Assembly: GCF_014202575.1 (NCBI RefSeq)
Contig: NZ_JACHHB010000014.1
Location: 1-64,000 of the forward strand
DNA length: 64,000 nt
Direction: 5' to 3'
Source: Texcoconibacillus texcoconensis
GTDB taxonomy: Bacteria; Bacillota; Bacilli; Bacillales; Salisediminibacteriaceae
Shown: positions 26,043-35,359 of the stretch, piece after piece
Position numbering within the stretch: the stretch's first letter is position 1
How the letters are laid out: each line of letters begins with the position of its first letter
The notes under the pieces: model-generated
Database searches by the model: none
Seen by the model: only the letters and a program-made list of their open reading frames with translations
Told to the model about the DNA's origin: nothing
Made by a program: the position numbers and the translations under genes

Positions 26043-26200
26043 CTAATTACTCCTTAAAAGTAGTCCTGTTATCAAACACAAGACCATGATACTACCGAAT
26101 AAAATTGCATTCCCTAGTGTCAATGGAAAATTCCAAGATCTTTTCTTCATAACAAAGGGTGAAAGAGGTAATACGATTAAGATATATTTACCTTGTACTC
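26043..26200 (-). pseudogene. C-terminal relic of a DUF2142-like membrane protein
   Basis: The minus strand gives VQGKYILIVLPLSPFVMKKR, then a membrane helix (AILFGSIMVLCLITGLLL) and a TAG. The VQG(R/K)Y..PxLPL pattern is typical of the end of DUF2142 proteins found in polysaccharide loci. No matching upstream part remains; it runs into the end of the glycosyltransferase gene in another frame. Confidence 0.5.
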
Positions 26201-27351
26201 TCCGCTTTTTCCCAAAAAGGTTTCGATTTACCTGTTATTTGATTATAAGTTCCGACCAGCTGTGCTAATAGTGTCATTACATAATAGTATGGAAAATAAA
26301 AAACTTTATGGTTCAATCCAAACATTTTTTTCATTAGAGCTAATAAATAGAATGATATTTGTATAAGAAATAGAAAATAATATAGGATATTTTCATTAAT
26401 TAACAATATATTAGTAGATAATAATGTTATATGAAATATAAACAAAGCACGTCTACATGCTCGGTGACCAAAATAAAAATAACTATACCATCCATATTTA
26501 AACGGATTATATTTTCTAATGTCTGTGTAAAGAGCCTTTAAGCCTCCTCTAGACATCCTGACTTTCCTTTTAAACTCATCACCTGTCGTTTCGCCAGCTT
26601 TTTCATAAGCGATTGCTTTTTCGTTAAAAATAGCTTTTTTATGGATTAGTGCTGCATGAGAAGGCATTGCACTATCATGGGATCTTATTGGATCAAAATC
26701 TACATAATCTGACTTTCTTATGGCATATATTGCGCCATTTCCGGCTGTAATTGTTTTTACATCGGATTCTACTTTTCTCATGAAAAGGTCATAATTCCAA
26801 TACTTGTTTTCAGCCTCACTGGTTATTGAATCTAAGCTGTTAACATATGTTAATTTACCTGTAACATAGATCACTTTCTCATCTACAAACGAAGAAACTA
26901 AGTGGATTATAGCATCTTTTTCTAACATTGAATTTGCATCACTAAAAGCCAGAATTTTTCCATTAGCAATTTTAACTGCCTCATTTTGCGCATTCGTTTT
27001 CCCTTGTCTTTTTTTCACTTTATAAAGTCGAATGTTATTTTGATTATTCTTAGTAATGAAATCCTCTACAATGTCATTTGTTTTATCCGTACTGTTATCT
27101 GAAGAGATTATTATTTCCATCAAATCTTTAGGGTAGTTTAGATTTATTAAATTTTGTAATTTCTTTTCAATAACCGACTCTTCGTTATGAGCAGGAATTA
27201 TAATTGAAACCTTGGGCCTCATCGAAGTATCAACTTCAACATTTTTTTTCTTTATAAACTTATCAATGATATATAATGATATTGGATAACCTATCATAGT
27301 GTGGAAAATCAATATTAGACTTAACCAAAACACTATTTCTACTATAATCAT
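26188..27351 (-). CDS. membrane-bound family 2 glycosyltransferase
   Basis: The product has about 387 residues. It has an N-terminal membrane helix, a GT2 domain (KVSIIIPAHNEESVIEKKL, IIISSDNSTDKT, KRQGKTNAQNEAV, AFSDANSM) and C-terminal helices at about 300-370. This cellulose-synthase-like layout is usual for enzymes that couple synthesis to the membrane. I prefer the ATG at 27351, which is better placed behind GGAGAGG than the TTG at 27357. The C-terminal end abuts relic DNA. Confidence 0.9.
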   Translation of the reverse strand: MIIVEIVFWLSLILIFHTMIGYPISLYIIDKFIKKKNVEVDTSMRPKVSIIIPAHNEESVIEKKLQNLINLNYPKDLMEIIISSDNSTDKTNDIVEDFITKNNQNNIRLYKVKKRQGKTNAQNEAVKIANGKILAFSDANSMLEKDAIIHLVSSFVDEKVIYVTGKLTYVNSLDSITSEAENKYWNYDLFMRKVESDVKTITAGNGAIYAIRKSDYVDFDPIRSHDSAMPSHAALIHKKAIFNEKAIAYEKAGETTGDEFKRKVRMSRGGLKALYTDIRKYNPFKYGWYSYFYFGHRACRRALFIFHITLLSTNILLINENILYYFLFLIQISFYLLALMKKMFGLNHKVFYFPYYYVMTLLAQLVGTYNQITGKSKPFWEKAESTR

Positions 27352-27383
27352 AGGCAAGCCTCTCCAATCTATAATCTAAGAAC

Positions 27384-27955
27384 CTACTTTAAAGTTCCCT
27401 TTACTTTTATTTCGTTAAATTTCATCATATAGACACCTTCGTCATACCGACCAATAAGATCATCATTCTCGTTTCCAAGTATATTATGAATAATCATCTC
27501 TGGTACGTTCACTCCACACTCATATGCATATGGATAACCACCGCCAAATCGAGGGTTCACTTCAGAGATATAATATTCTCCGTTGACTTTAAAAACATTT
27601 ATGTCAATAATCCCTTTAAATCCTGCAACCTTCACAAAATCGGTTATTAACTCAAATAGATGTTCATCTTTAACCGAAACAGACTTATCCGTTTCGCCAG
27701 CTCTCATTTTCAACTTTTCTTTTATAAAGATAGAAACCGGTTCATTAGAAAGTAAATCAATGTATACGTCTGCTCCGTATTCAATGCCATCCATAAACTC
27801 TTGTATCATTAAATTATCAAAGCGTCTAAATAACAATTCAACTTCTTCTTTTGAATTAACTTTACTTATACTAATGCTTGCACTACCTTTTACTGGTTTA
27901 ATAAAAACTGGATAATTTATATATCCAGCTTCAACATCACTATAAAATTGTTCTT
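27384..27955 (-). pseudogene. truncated ATP-grasp gene, partial duplicate of the gene at 29346
   Basis: This stretch aligns with the last 60 % of the ATP-grasp gene two genes upstream (IQEFMDGIEYGADVYIDL, SEVNPRFGGGYP). The homology extends beyond the first available ATG to about 27955 and then stops. The N-terminal ~145 codons (pre-ATP-grasp domain) are missing. The remaining frame of 150 codons is open but lacks the first ATP-binding parts, so activity is doubtful. Confidence 0.78.
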
Positions 27956-28006
27956 TAATGTTACCGATAAAACTAGCGGCACTTATTATTATTAATTTTA
28001 GGTGAC

Positions 28007-29305
28007 TTATTTTTTCGGTTCATACTCACATATTGTATGCCTGTATTTCCCTGAATTTAACAACGGTATACCAGAAACATGTTCGATATTTATATTTGCA
28101 TCATTACCTAAAAGTCCTTTAAACCTTTCAACAAAAAAATTATCTTTATATATTTTTTCTTTCATATTAATCTTAAATAAATAATCATTTTTTCCTTTTT
28201 GAATAAATTGATATTGTTCAATTCCTCTAAGGTCTGCCATATAACGACTTATTACATGAGAAGATAGCATGTTACCAGAAGTATCGTATATAAAGTCCAA
28301 TATTCTTCCTTCAATATTTTTAATTACTATTTTATGATTCCAATTTAATTCATACCTACATAAATCGCCTGTGTCATAGCGAATAACCGGAGTTGCATAG
28401 TTAAATAAGTCTGTAACTACTATTCGTGCTAGTTCCCCTGGTTTTGCTTCTTTATTACTATTTAATTTAAGAAATTCTATATAATAAGAAGCATCATTGA
28501 TGAGAAAATAAGAGTATTTAATATCTTCTTGAGCCAATATTCCATTTTCTTGATTAGAGTACCTAGAAACAACCTGACAACCTAGGCGATTTTGTAGGAT
28601 CTTTCTTGTATTTTCCTTCAAAAGTTCTGCAGTACTGATAATTGTTTCTACATTATAGTTTTCTTTGGAGACATCGTTATCTTCTAAATATCTCGATATT
28701 TGATCTAAACTTGAAGCATAAGCAGAGATACATTTTAATTTTTTATCTTTTCTTAATAAAATATCAAAATTCTCTAAGGCCTTATCATTAAGATTCAGTA
28801 CATCTATTTCAATCATGTTTTTTTTAAGTAAACTTATACGTGAATTCCTATTTTCCTTGGTCCATACTCTAAGAAATGCATTTCTATCACCAACATAAAA
28901 ACCCGCTTTCTCACCAAAAAAAATAAGCTCAGCTAACACTCGATCCCTTTTTCCTTGATTCTGTTCCATGATTAAGGGGGTACCGGTTGAACCACTTGTA
29001 CTCTTTTTATGCAAATTATTATTTTTGTATAAATTAGATAGCAGTTCATTTTTACTATCTCTAAGGATTTGTTTATCGATTATAGGAAAATCAGATAAAC
29101 CTTCATAACCTTCATATTCTTTATAGTATGGTGAATTAGTAACAGCATAATCTAACAAATTTTTAAGGTGAGTACTTTTTCTTTCCTCGTAACCGTCTCT
29201 TTGTTCATAAATATATTTAATATCATTGTAATGAGAACTTATACTTCCACCTTTGATTTTATCCAAAGTCCAAAAAACTTTTTTTCTAATTAATTCACCA
29301 ACCAT
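28007..29305 (-). CDS. CapK / phenylacetate-CoA ligase-like protein
   Basis: The 432-residue protein starts behind AAAGGAAG. The adenylate-forming signature KKSTSGSTGTPLIMEQNQGK and the later YATPVIRYDTGDLCRYEL with IEGRILDFI define the family. CapK-type proteins are common in capsule loci and probably activate a carboxylic acid, though the substrate is generally unknown. Here it sits between two ATP-grasp sequences, which also activate carboxylates, suggesting acyl or aminoacyl decoration of a sugar. Confidence 0.88.
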   Translation of the reverse strand: MVGELIRKKVFWTLDKIKGGSISSHYNDIKYIYEQRDGYEERKSTHLKNLLDYAVTNSPYYKEYEGYEGLSDFPIIDKQILRDSKNELLSNLYKNNNLHKKSTSGSTGTPLIMEQNQGKRDRVLAELIFFGEKAGFYVGDRNAFLRVWTKENRNSRISLLKKNMIEIDVLNLNDKALENFDILLRKDKKLKCISAYASSLDQISRYLEDNDVSKENYNVETIISTAELLKENTRKILQNRLGCQVVSRYSNQENGILAQEDIKYSYFLINDASYYIEFLKLNSNKEAKPGELARIVVTDLFNYATPVIRYDTGDLCRYELNWNHKIVIKNIEGRILDFIYDTSGNMLSSHVISRYMADLRGIEQYQFIQKGKNDYLFKINMKEKIYKDNFFVERFKGLLGNDANINIEHVSGIPLLNSGKYRHTICEYEPKK

Positions 29306-29345
29306 TTTATACTTCCTTTCGTTTCTTTCAAATTAAAAAGAACTT

Positions 29346-30317
29346 TTATTTAATGACTACTTCATTGTATTTAAGCATATAAATACCTTCCACATAGTCA
29401 CCAATTATATTTTCATTTATATTACCTTTTAAATTATTAATAACCATATTCGGAACATTAATTCCTGCAGCATATGCGTGAGGGTACCCCCCACCAAATC
29501 GAGGGTTAACTTCAGAGATATAATATTCACCATCTACTTCAAAGATATCAATGTCAATAACACCTTTAAATCCAACAGTCTTAACAAAGCTCTCAATTAA
29601 TTTAGAAAGTTTTTCATCTTTAAATGAAACTGACTTATCAGTTTCACCAGCTTTCATTTTCAACTTTTCTTTTATAAAGATAGAAACCGGTTCATTAGAA
29701 AATAAATCAATGTATACGTCTGCTCCGTATTCAATGCCATCCATAAACTCTTGTATCATTAAATTATCAAAGCGACTAAATAATAATTCAACTTCTTCTT
29801 TAGAAGTAACCTTACTTATATTAATACTTGCACTGCCTTTTACTGGTTTAATAAAAACTGGATAATTTATATATCCAGCTTCAACATCACTATAAAATTG
29901 TTCCTTATCTACATAACTTTTTACAGTTTTAAACCCATTCTGAACTAAAAACTCATACATCTTATACTTATCAAAACACATTTCTACAACTTTATAATCT
30001 GAAACAATTGGTGTTGTACCTATATTTAAAAACGATTCCTTATTTTGAGCAAGAAAGGTTAATTCGGGATCAATTAGTGATAATACAGCCTTAATATCAT
30101 TTGCTCTGCAAATATTAAGAATGGTATCTAAATAACCCTCTTCAGTCATTTTTGGGACTATATAATGCTCGTCTGCGTCGTATAAAGCTGGTGCTAATTC
30201 ACTACAATCTGTTGCTATAACCCGACCGTAATTTCCAACTTCCTTTTTAAAGTACTGTACAATTTTGTTTCTTGTGCCACAGCTTAAAACTAGTATATTT
30301 AAGTCATCACTCATCAT
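29346..30317 (-). CDS. ATP-grasp ligase (CarB-like), probable carboxylate-amine ligase
   Basis: The 323-residue protein has an N-terminal Rossmann-like part (ILVLSCGTRNKIVQYFKKE), a lid region (YPVFIKPVKGSASINISKV) and the metal-binding EVNPRFGGGYPHAYAAG. Such enzymes join a carboxylate to an amine through an acyl-phosphate. Its start overlaps the end of the PLP-enzyme gene by 11 bp, so the two are coupled. In context it could couple an amino acid to the amino sugar; this is inference. Confidence 0.85.
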   Translation of the reverse strand: MMSDDLNILVLSCGTRNKIVQYFKKEVGNYGRVIATDCSELAPALYDADEHYIVPKMTEEGYLDTILNICRANDIKAVLSLIDPELTFLAQNKESFLNIGTTPIVSDYKVVEMCFDKYKMYEFLVQNGFKTVKSYVDKEQFYSDVEAGYINYPVFIKPVKGSASINISKVTSKEEVELLFSRFDNLMIQEFMDGIEYGADVYIDLFSNEPVSIFIKEKLKMKAGETDKSVSFKDEKLSKLIESFVKTVGFKGVIDIDIFEVDGEYYISEVNPRFGGGYPHAYAAGINVPNMVINNLKGNINENIIGDYVEGIYMLKYNEVVIK

Positions 30318-31266
30318 CCGTCAAATCCCCCAATTTATCAAAAAACAGTGGGGTCCCACCTGTATGGATAAAAAGAATCTTTTTATCCTTGATTTGATTC
30401 TTTTTAATATACTCTTTCATACCCCAAAACGCTTTCCCTGTATAAGTTGTATCCAATGGAACTCCATCATATGTTAATACATCTTTAATAGACTGTAATA
30501 TTTGTTTATTGTATGAACCATACCCATTCAACACAAAATCATCTGCAAAGTTTATTTCATCTATAGTGACCGGTTTTTTACTTAAACTCTTAAAATAGCT
30601 ATTTACACTTTCAAGAACAACATTACCACCATGGGGATTTTTCCTCGCAATACTTATTCCTACAATTTCTCTAGTATCACCCTTAAGTAGTTTCCCACAA
30701 ACTAGGCCTGCTTGAGTGGTTCCAGTTCCAGTTGCATGAAAAATATAATCAAAATTAAACTCATTGTTCAATTCATACTCAACTATTTCATTATAAACAT
30801 TGACATAAGCTTGTGTACCTATATCTCCATGTCCTCCACCTTGTATAAAGTAAGGTTTATAACCTTTGAACTTTAACTCTTCTATTTTTCGATCAATAGT
30901 AGCTTTCACTTCAGAAATTTGACAGTACGATAGTATTGCATCAAACATTTTAATTATTTTAGTGTTAAAAGTTAAGTAATTTGATTGAAGGGGTGATATT
31001 ATATGGCACGGAATACCCTTTGCGGCTGCAAGGTTGGCAATAATTCGACAGTGGTTTGAACTACTGCTACCGTATGTTATAACACAATCAAACTCTTTTT
31101 TAATTAAATCATCGAAGAAAATTATTGCTTTCCTTACTTTATTTCCCCCAAAAGAATACGGGTACAAGTCTTCCCTTTTAACATACAATTCATTGCCTAA
31201 AAATTTATTAAGTTTCTGTACCGGAGTTTGCACTCTGTTGTTTCCTTCTATATTCATCAAAATCAT
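30307..31266 (-). CDS. PLP-dependent D-cysteine desulfhydrase / ACC deaminase family protein
   Basis: The 319-residue protein has the fold type II pattern: LYVKREDLYPYSFGGNKVRK with the PLP lysine, YGSSSSNHCRIIANLAA, and the phosphate-binding TGTGTTQAGL. Known members deaminate D-cysteine or ACC. It is unusual within a polysaccharide locus. Its N-terminus overlaps the sugar-transferase gene by about 50 bp, an uncommonly long overlap that could point to a start at a later codon. It is translationally linked to the ATP-grasp gene. Confidence 0.85.
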   Translation of the reverse strand: MILMNIEGNNRVQTPVQKLNKFLGNELYVKREDLYPYSFGGNKVRKAIIFFDDLIKKEFDCVITYGSSSSNHCRIIANLAAAKGIPCHIISPLQSNYLTFNTKIIKMFDAILSYCQISEVKATIDRKIEELKFKGYKPYFIQGGGHGDIGTQAYVNVYNEIVEYELNNEFNFDYIFHATGTGTTQAGLVCGKLLKGDTREIVGISIARKNPHGGNVVLESVNSYFKSLSKKPVTIDEINFADDFVLNGYGSYNKQILQSIKDVLTYDGVPLDTTYTGKAFWGMKEYIKKNQIKDKKILFIHTGGTPLFFDKLGDLTDDE

Positions 31267-31861
31267 CTAACACCCCTGGTTCTACAATATCGCTTTTCTT
31301 AATCACCTTTAAAGCCGTTCTGAAAATTATGGTTAAGTCTTCTTTAAAGCTTAAACACTCAATATATTCCAAATCTTGTTGAAATCTATCTTCCCAAATA
31401 AAGGTGTTTCTCCCCTTCACCTGTGCGCGACCTGTGAGACCAGGTCTAACATGATGCCTCTTAGCTTCTTCCGGTGTGTAAAATGGAAGGTACTTTACTA
31501 ACAATGGTCTTGGTCCTACAATCGACATATCTCCTTTAACAATATTAAAAAGCCCTGGTAGTTCATCTAAGGAAGTTGAACGTATAAAGTTACCGAATTT
31601 AGTTAGCCTGACATGGTCAGGAAGCAATTCTCCATTTTCATCTCTTTCATCAGTCATGGTACGAAACTTATACATTTCAAAGATCCTTTCATTTAATCCT
31701 GGTCGTTCCTGTTTAAACAAAATCGGACTACCTAATTTTGTTCTTATCAAAAGTGCAACAACTATAAGAACTGGACTTAATATAATAATTGCACTCAGTG
31801 AAAGTATAAGGTCTATTGGTCGTTTGAGGAATCTTTCATAAGCTCCTTTTTTTCGTTTCAT
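31208..31861 (-). CDS. undecaprenyl-phosphate sugar-1-phosphate transferase (PglC/EpsL-like)
   Basis: The 217-residue protein has one N-terminal membrane segment (about 14-37) and the standard catalytic core: FKQERPGLNERIFEMYKFRT, STSLDELPGLFNIVKGDMS and VGPRPLL. This small monotopic class starts repeat-unit synthesis by moving a sugar-1-phosphate, often di-N-acetylbacillosamine or a related sugar, to undecaprenyl phosphate. It follows the aminotransferase gene by six bases. Confidence 0.93.
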   Translation of the reverse strand: MKRKKGAYERFLKRPIDLILSLSAIIILSPVLIVVALLIRTKLGSPILFKQERPGLNERIFEMYKFRTMTDERDENGELLPDHVRLTKFGNFIRSTSLDELPGLFNIVKGDMSIVGPRPLLVKYLPFYTPEEAKRHHVRPGLTGRAQVKGRNTFIWEDRFQQDLEYIECLSFKEDLTIIFRTALKVIKKSDIVEPGVLDDFDEYRRKQQSANSGTET

Positions 31862-31867
31862 CTTTAA

Positions 31868-32977
31868 TCACCAAAGCTCCTTTATAATTTCTCCAATTTT
31901 CCCTAATTGTGCATCCGTCATCTTCGTATCACTCGGCAAACAAACACCCTTCTCAAACAACTTCTCTGATACATCCGTTCCGACAAAATCATACTTCTCA
32001 AAGAACGGTTGCATGTGCATCGGCTTCCAGATCGGTCTTGATTCAATATTCTCTTCTTCCAATGCTTCAAATATATCAAGTGGTCTTACTTTGCCGTTCA
32101 ATGTCATGACACTTAACCAATAGTTTGGTGCATCCCATTCATTAGTAGGCATGAATTGCACGCCTTCGAGATCACCAAGTTCTCTCTTATAAAACTCATA
32201 AATATATTTCTTCTTCTCAACTCTCTGATCTAATACCTTAAGCTGTCCACGACCAATTCCAGCTACGACATTACTCATCCGATAGTTAAATCCTAGTTCA
32301 CTATGTTGATAGTGTCTTGCTTTGTCTTTAGATTGGGTCGCCCAGAATCTTGCTTTGGCAATTCTCTCTTCATTATTAGAAACGAGCATGCCCCCACCAG
32401 AAGTAGTAATGATTTTGTTGCCATTGAATGAGAAGATGCCATAATCACCAAACGTTCCTGTATGCTGGCCTTTATAGTAAGTTCCTAAAGATTCAGCGGC
32501 ATCTTCTATCAAAACAACGTTATGTTTCTTACATAGCTCAACGATTTTATCCATGTCGGCAGACAAACCGTAAAGGTGAACAACGATCACGGCCTTTACG
32601 TCAGGGTATTTTTGAAACGCTTCTTCTAAAGCTTTCGGACACATATTCCACGTTTCATCATTACTATCAATGAATACAGGTGTTGCGTTTTGATAAATGA
32701 TTGGATTCGCTGTTGCTGAGAATGTCAGTGTTGGACAGAAGACAATATCACCTTCACCGACTCCTGCTGCTCGCAACGCTAAGTGAATAGCGGCCGTTCC
32801 TGAAGAGAGTGCCGCAGCAGCTTTCGAGCCCACTTTTCCTGCTAGTTCTCGTTCAAAACCATTGACGTTTTCGCCAAGGGGAGCGATCCAATTCGTATCA
32901 AACGCTTCTTGGACGTATTCCATTTCATACCCTTCATCACTCATGTGTGGTGAAGAAAGAAAAATGCGATCTGACAT
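31868..32977 (-). CDS. DegT/DnrJ/EryC1/StrS aminotransferase (PglE/EpsN-like)
   Basis: I chose the ATG at 32977 (MSDRIFLSSPHMSDEGYEM) behind GGAAGG. The 369-residue enzyme has NWIAPLGENVNGFERELA, SGTAAIHLALRAAGVGEGD, EDAAESLGTYYKG and FSFNGNKIITTSGGGML with the PLP lysine. It should aminate the 4-keto sugar made by the dehydratase encoded next upstream. The expected N-acetyltransferase (PglD/EpsM) is not found anywhere in the locus. Confidence 0.93.
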   Translation of the reverse strand: MSDRIFLSSPHMSDEGYEMEYVQEAFDTNWIAPLGENVNGFERELAGKVGSKAAAALSSGTAAIHLALRAAGVGEGDIVFCPTLTFSATANPIIYQNATPVFIDSNDETWNMCPKALEEAFQKYPDVKAVIVVHLYGLSADMDKIVELCKKHNVVLIEDAAESLGTYYKGQHTGTFGDYGIFSFNGNKIITTSGGGMLVSNNEERIAKARFWATQSKDKARHYQHSELGFNYRMSNVVAGIGRGQLKVLDQRVEKKKYIYEFYKRELGDLEGVQFMPTNEWDAPNYWLSVMTLNGKVRPLDIFEALEEENIESRPIWKPMHMQPFFEKYDFVGTDVSEKLFEKGVCLPSDTKMTDAQLGKIGEIIKELW

Positions 32978-33124
32978 GATTAAAACTTCCTTCCTCTGTA
33001 CCATCGTTGTTGTTTAGTCTCTTAGCACTTACCTGGAACCCCCCAACCAACTACTAATCTACTAAAATGAGAAGTTGTCGCTATGTTAAACACCATAGCG
33101 ACAACTTTATACGATCTTTTCGTT

Positions 33125-35002
33125 TCATTTCACAACTGCTAAATCTTGCCCTACTTTTATTTTGCTTGTTTCTTTTTTCGGTGGAAGACTTTCTTCTTTT
33201 CTTTCAATTACTCCACCTGCGATTTCCAGTACATACTCCCTTAACGTCAGATCCGCAACGCCTTGTGCAACATACGCCTCCGCTCGTTCAATCGCACTAA
33301 TATCAATCGCTGCAGTTTTCCCACGGTAAATCTGCGGATAGATTTGTTCACCGTGGACTTCGTCGTCGGAGAGGAGTTCTTCGTATAGTTTTTCGCCTGG
33401 GCGCATGCCGGTGTATTTGATGCCGATGTCGTCGGTGTCGTAGCCGGATAGTTTGATTAAGTTTTTGGCTAGGTCGACGATTTTGACGGGTTCGCCCATG
33501 TCGAGGACGAAGATTTCGCCGCCGTCGGCTAAGGCGCCGGCTTGGATGACGAGGCGAGATGCTTCTGGGATCGTCATAAAGTACCGGGTCATGTCTGGGT
33601 CGGTCACTGTAACCGGTCCCCCCGCTGCGATTTGCTTTTTAAAGAGTGGGATGACACTGCCTCTACTTCCGAGCACGTTTCCGAACCGGACCGCGACAAA
33701 CCGTGTGTCGCTCACTTTGTTCATATGTTGGACGACCATTTCTGCGAGTCGCTTCGTTGCCCCCATAATGCTCGTTGGGTTGACGGCTTTGTCGGTTGAA
33801 ACCATCACAAACGCTGAAACACCTGATTTGTCAGCGGCTTTGGCGACGTTTTTCGTTCCCATCACGTTGTTTTTCACGGCTTCATGTGCATTTTGTTCCA
33901 TCAGTGGCACGTGTTTATGCGCCGCCGCATGATAAATGACATCCGGTTTTTCGCGCATCATCACGTGTTCAATCCGTTCTCTGTCTTGGATGTCGGCAAT
34001 CACCGGTTGGATCGCTGCTTCGATTCCATTTGTTTTTAATTCCCGTTCGATTTCATAAATGCTGTTTTCGCCATGACCGAGCAAAATCAATTTCGCTGGT
34101 TTAAAATTGGCCACTTGGCGGCAAATTTCTGAACCGATGGAGCCGCCTGCGCCAGTGACGAGGACGGTTTTGCCTGATAGTTTATTCGATATTTTACTAA
34201 TATCGAGTTCAACCGGGTCGCGGCCGAGTAAGTCTTCCACTTGCACGTCACGGATAGCGGTGACGGACACTTTCCCAGATGCTAAGTCTTCCACGCGCGG
34301 CATGATTTGCGTTTTTGCGTTTGTATTTGTGCAGCGATTAAAGATTTCATGGAGTCGCTCGCGAGATAACGACGGAATCGCAATGATGATATGCTCGATC
34401 TTTTTTAACTGGACGACGGTTTCTAATTCATTGACCGTCCCTAAGACCGGCAGGTCGAAAACCGCTAGCTGTTGTTTGTTCGGGTCATCATCTATGTAAC
34501 CGACAAGGTTTAGTTCCGTATTCCCACTTTGTGTCAGTTGGCGTCCGACCATTGATCCCCCAAAACCTGCACCGATAATGAGCGTGCGCTTTTTCTCGCT
34601 CGTATCATTGGTTGATAAATATGTATCACGGTACATACGCCACATAAAACGAGAGCCGCCGATGAAGATGACATGTAGCATCCATGTGACGATCAGTGCT
34701 CGCGTGTACATGGACCCAAAAACAACGACTTGTAAAACCGCAACGACGGCGATTGACAATGTAACTGCTTTTAAGATTGCCTTTAATTCGTATATACTCG
34801 CGTAACTCCAAACGCGCTTGTACAACTTAAAAACATGAGCAAATAGATGATGACTGACAAACAAGCCGAGTGAACTGACGATGATTGCTATTGGAACGAC
34901 ATTATTAAATGGCGTTAATAACATGTAGCTGAACACGATCGACATTAATACAATGATGGAGTCGACGGTGACGAGCGCAGCTAGTCGTTTTTGGTAACTC
35001 AC
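33125..35002 (-). CDS. membrane UDP-sugar 4,6-dehydratase (CapD/PglF/EpsC-like)
   Basis: The 625-residue protein starts at GTG behind AAGGAGAGG. It has four membrane segments in the first ~115 residues, a first Rossmann motif (IIGAGFGGSMVGRQL) and the catalytic SDR domain (VLVTGAGGSIGSEICRQ, STDKAVNPTSIMGATKR). It probably converts UDP-GlcNAc to the 4-keto-6-deoxy sugar. A candidate EAR element and a terminator lie just upstream, the same position as in the B. subtilis eps operon between epsB and epsC. Confidence 0.94.
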   Translation of the reverse strand: MSYQKRLAALVTVDSIIVLMSIVFSYMLLTPFNNVVPIAIIVSSLGLFVSHHLFAHVFKLYKRVWSYASIYELKAILKAVTLSIAVVAVLQVVVFGSMYTRALIVTWMLHVIFIGGSRFMWRMYRDTYLSTNDTSEKKRTLIIGAGFGGSMVGRQLTQSGNTELNLVGYIDDDPNKQQLAVFDLPVLGTVNELETVVQLKKIEHIIIAIPSLSRERLHEIFNRCTNTNAKTQIMPRVEDLASGKVSVTAIRDVQVEDLLGRDPVELDISKISNKLSGKTVLVTGAGGSIGSEICRQVANFKPAKLILLGHGENSIYEIERELKTNGIEAAIQPVIADIQDRERIEHVMMREKPDVIYHAAAHKHVPLMEQNAHEAVKNNVMGTKNVAKAADKSGVSAFVMVSTDKAVNPTSIMGATKRLAEMVVQHMNKVSDTRFVAVRFGNVLGSRGSVIPLFKKQIAAGGPVTVTDPDMTRYFMTIPEASRLVIQAGALADGGEIFVLDMGEPVKIVDLAKNLIKLSGYDTDDIGIKYTGMRPGEKLYEELLSDDEVHGEQIYPQIYRGKTAAIDISAIERAEAYVAQGVADLTLREYVLEIAGGVIERKEESLPPKKETSKIKVGQDLAVVK

Positions 35003-35028
35003 AATGTTCCCTCTCCTTTCCGTATCCT

Positions 35029-35090
35029 AAAAAAACCCTAAGCCGTAAGGCTTCATGGGTGTAGAGATTGCCTCACGGCTTAAGGTTTTC
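35029..35090 (-). terminator. intrinsic terminator inside the operon, before the dehydratase gene
   Basis: On the minus strand AACCTTAAGCCGTGAGGC pairs with GCCTTACGGCTTAGGGTT and is followed by seven U. It ends 27 bp before the GTG start, so transcription from upstream must read through it. Confidence 0.8.
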
Positions 35091-35164
35091 TTTGGGCTTC
35101 TTCTAAGGCTGATCGTGATGGTGTGAAAAGATTCACTTCTTCACAATAAGTAATTAAACATATA

Positions 35165-35300
35165 AGAATAACAGGCATTCAACCTATCCTCACACCGCAC
35201 CTTTGGTGACGGGCACCTAAGGTTTTTGAACCCACAGCGCGGCCGAGTGCCTCCGTTGATAAGGGTTAGGAGGCATTACCCTGTTTTGAAATGCGCGAGG
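35165..35300 (-). ncRNA. candidate EAR (eps-associated) antitermination RNA
   Basis: Between the phosphatase gene and the dehydratase gene lies a GC-rich structured stretch unlike the AT-rich flanks. On the minus strand TGCCTCC and GGAGGCA pair (35248-35275), followed by ACTCGGCCGCGCTGTGGGTT and small hairpins (GGTT-AACC; GGTG-CACC). Position and the terminator just downstream match the EAR element known from Bacillales eps operons. I could not align it to the consensus. Confidence 0.55.
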
Positions 35301-35359
35301 TGTGTCACACAATTGTTGGTTTTTCGTTCAAATTTTTACAGTGATGTTTCTGAAAAAAG

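Noticed and set aside
33453-33932. 159-codon plus-strand frame inside the dehydratase gene
   Set aside because: The opposite strand encodes conserved SDR motifs; this frame is a shadow.
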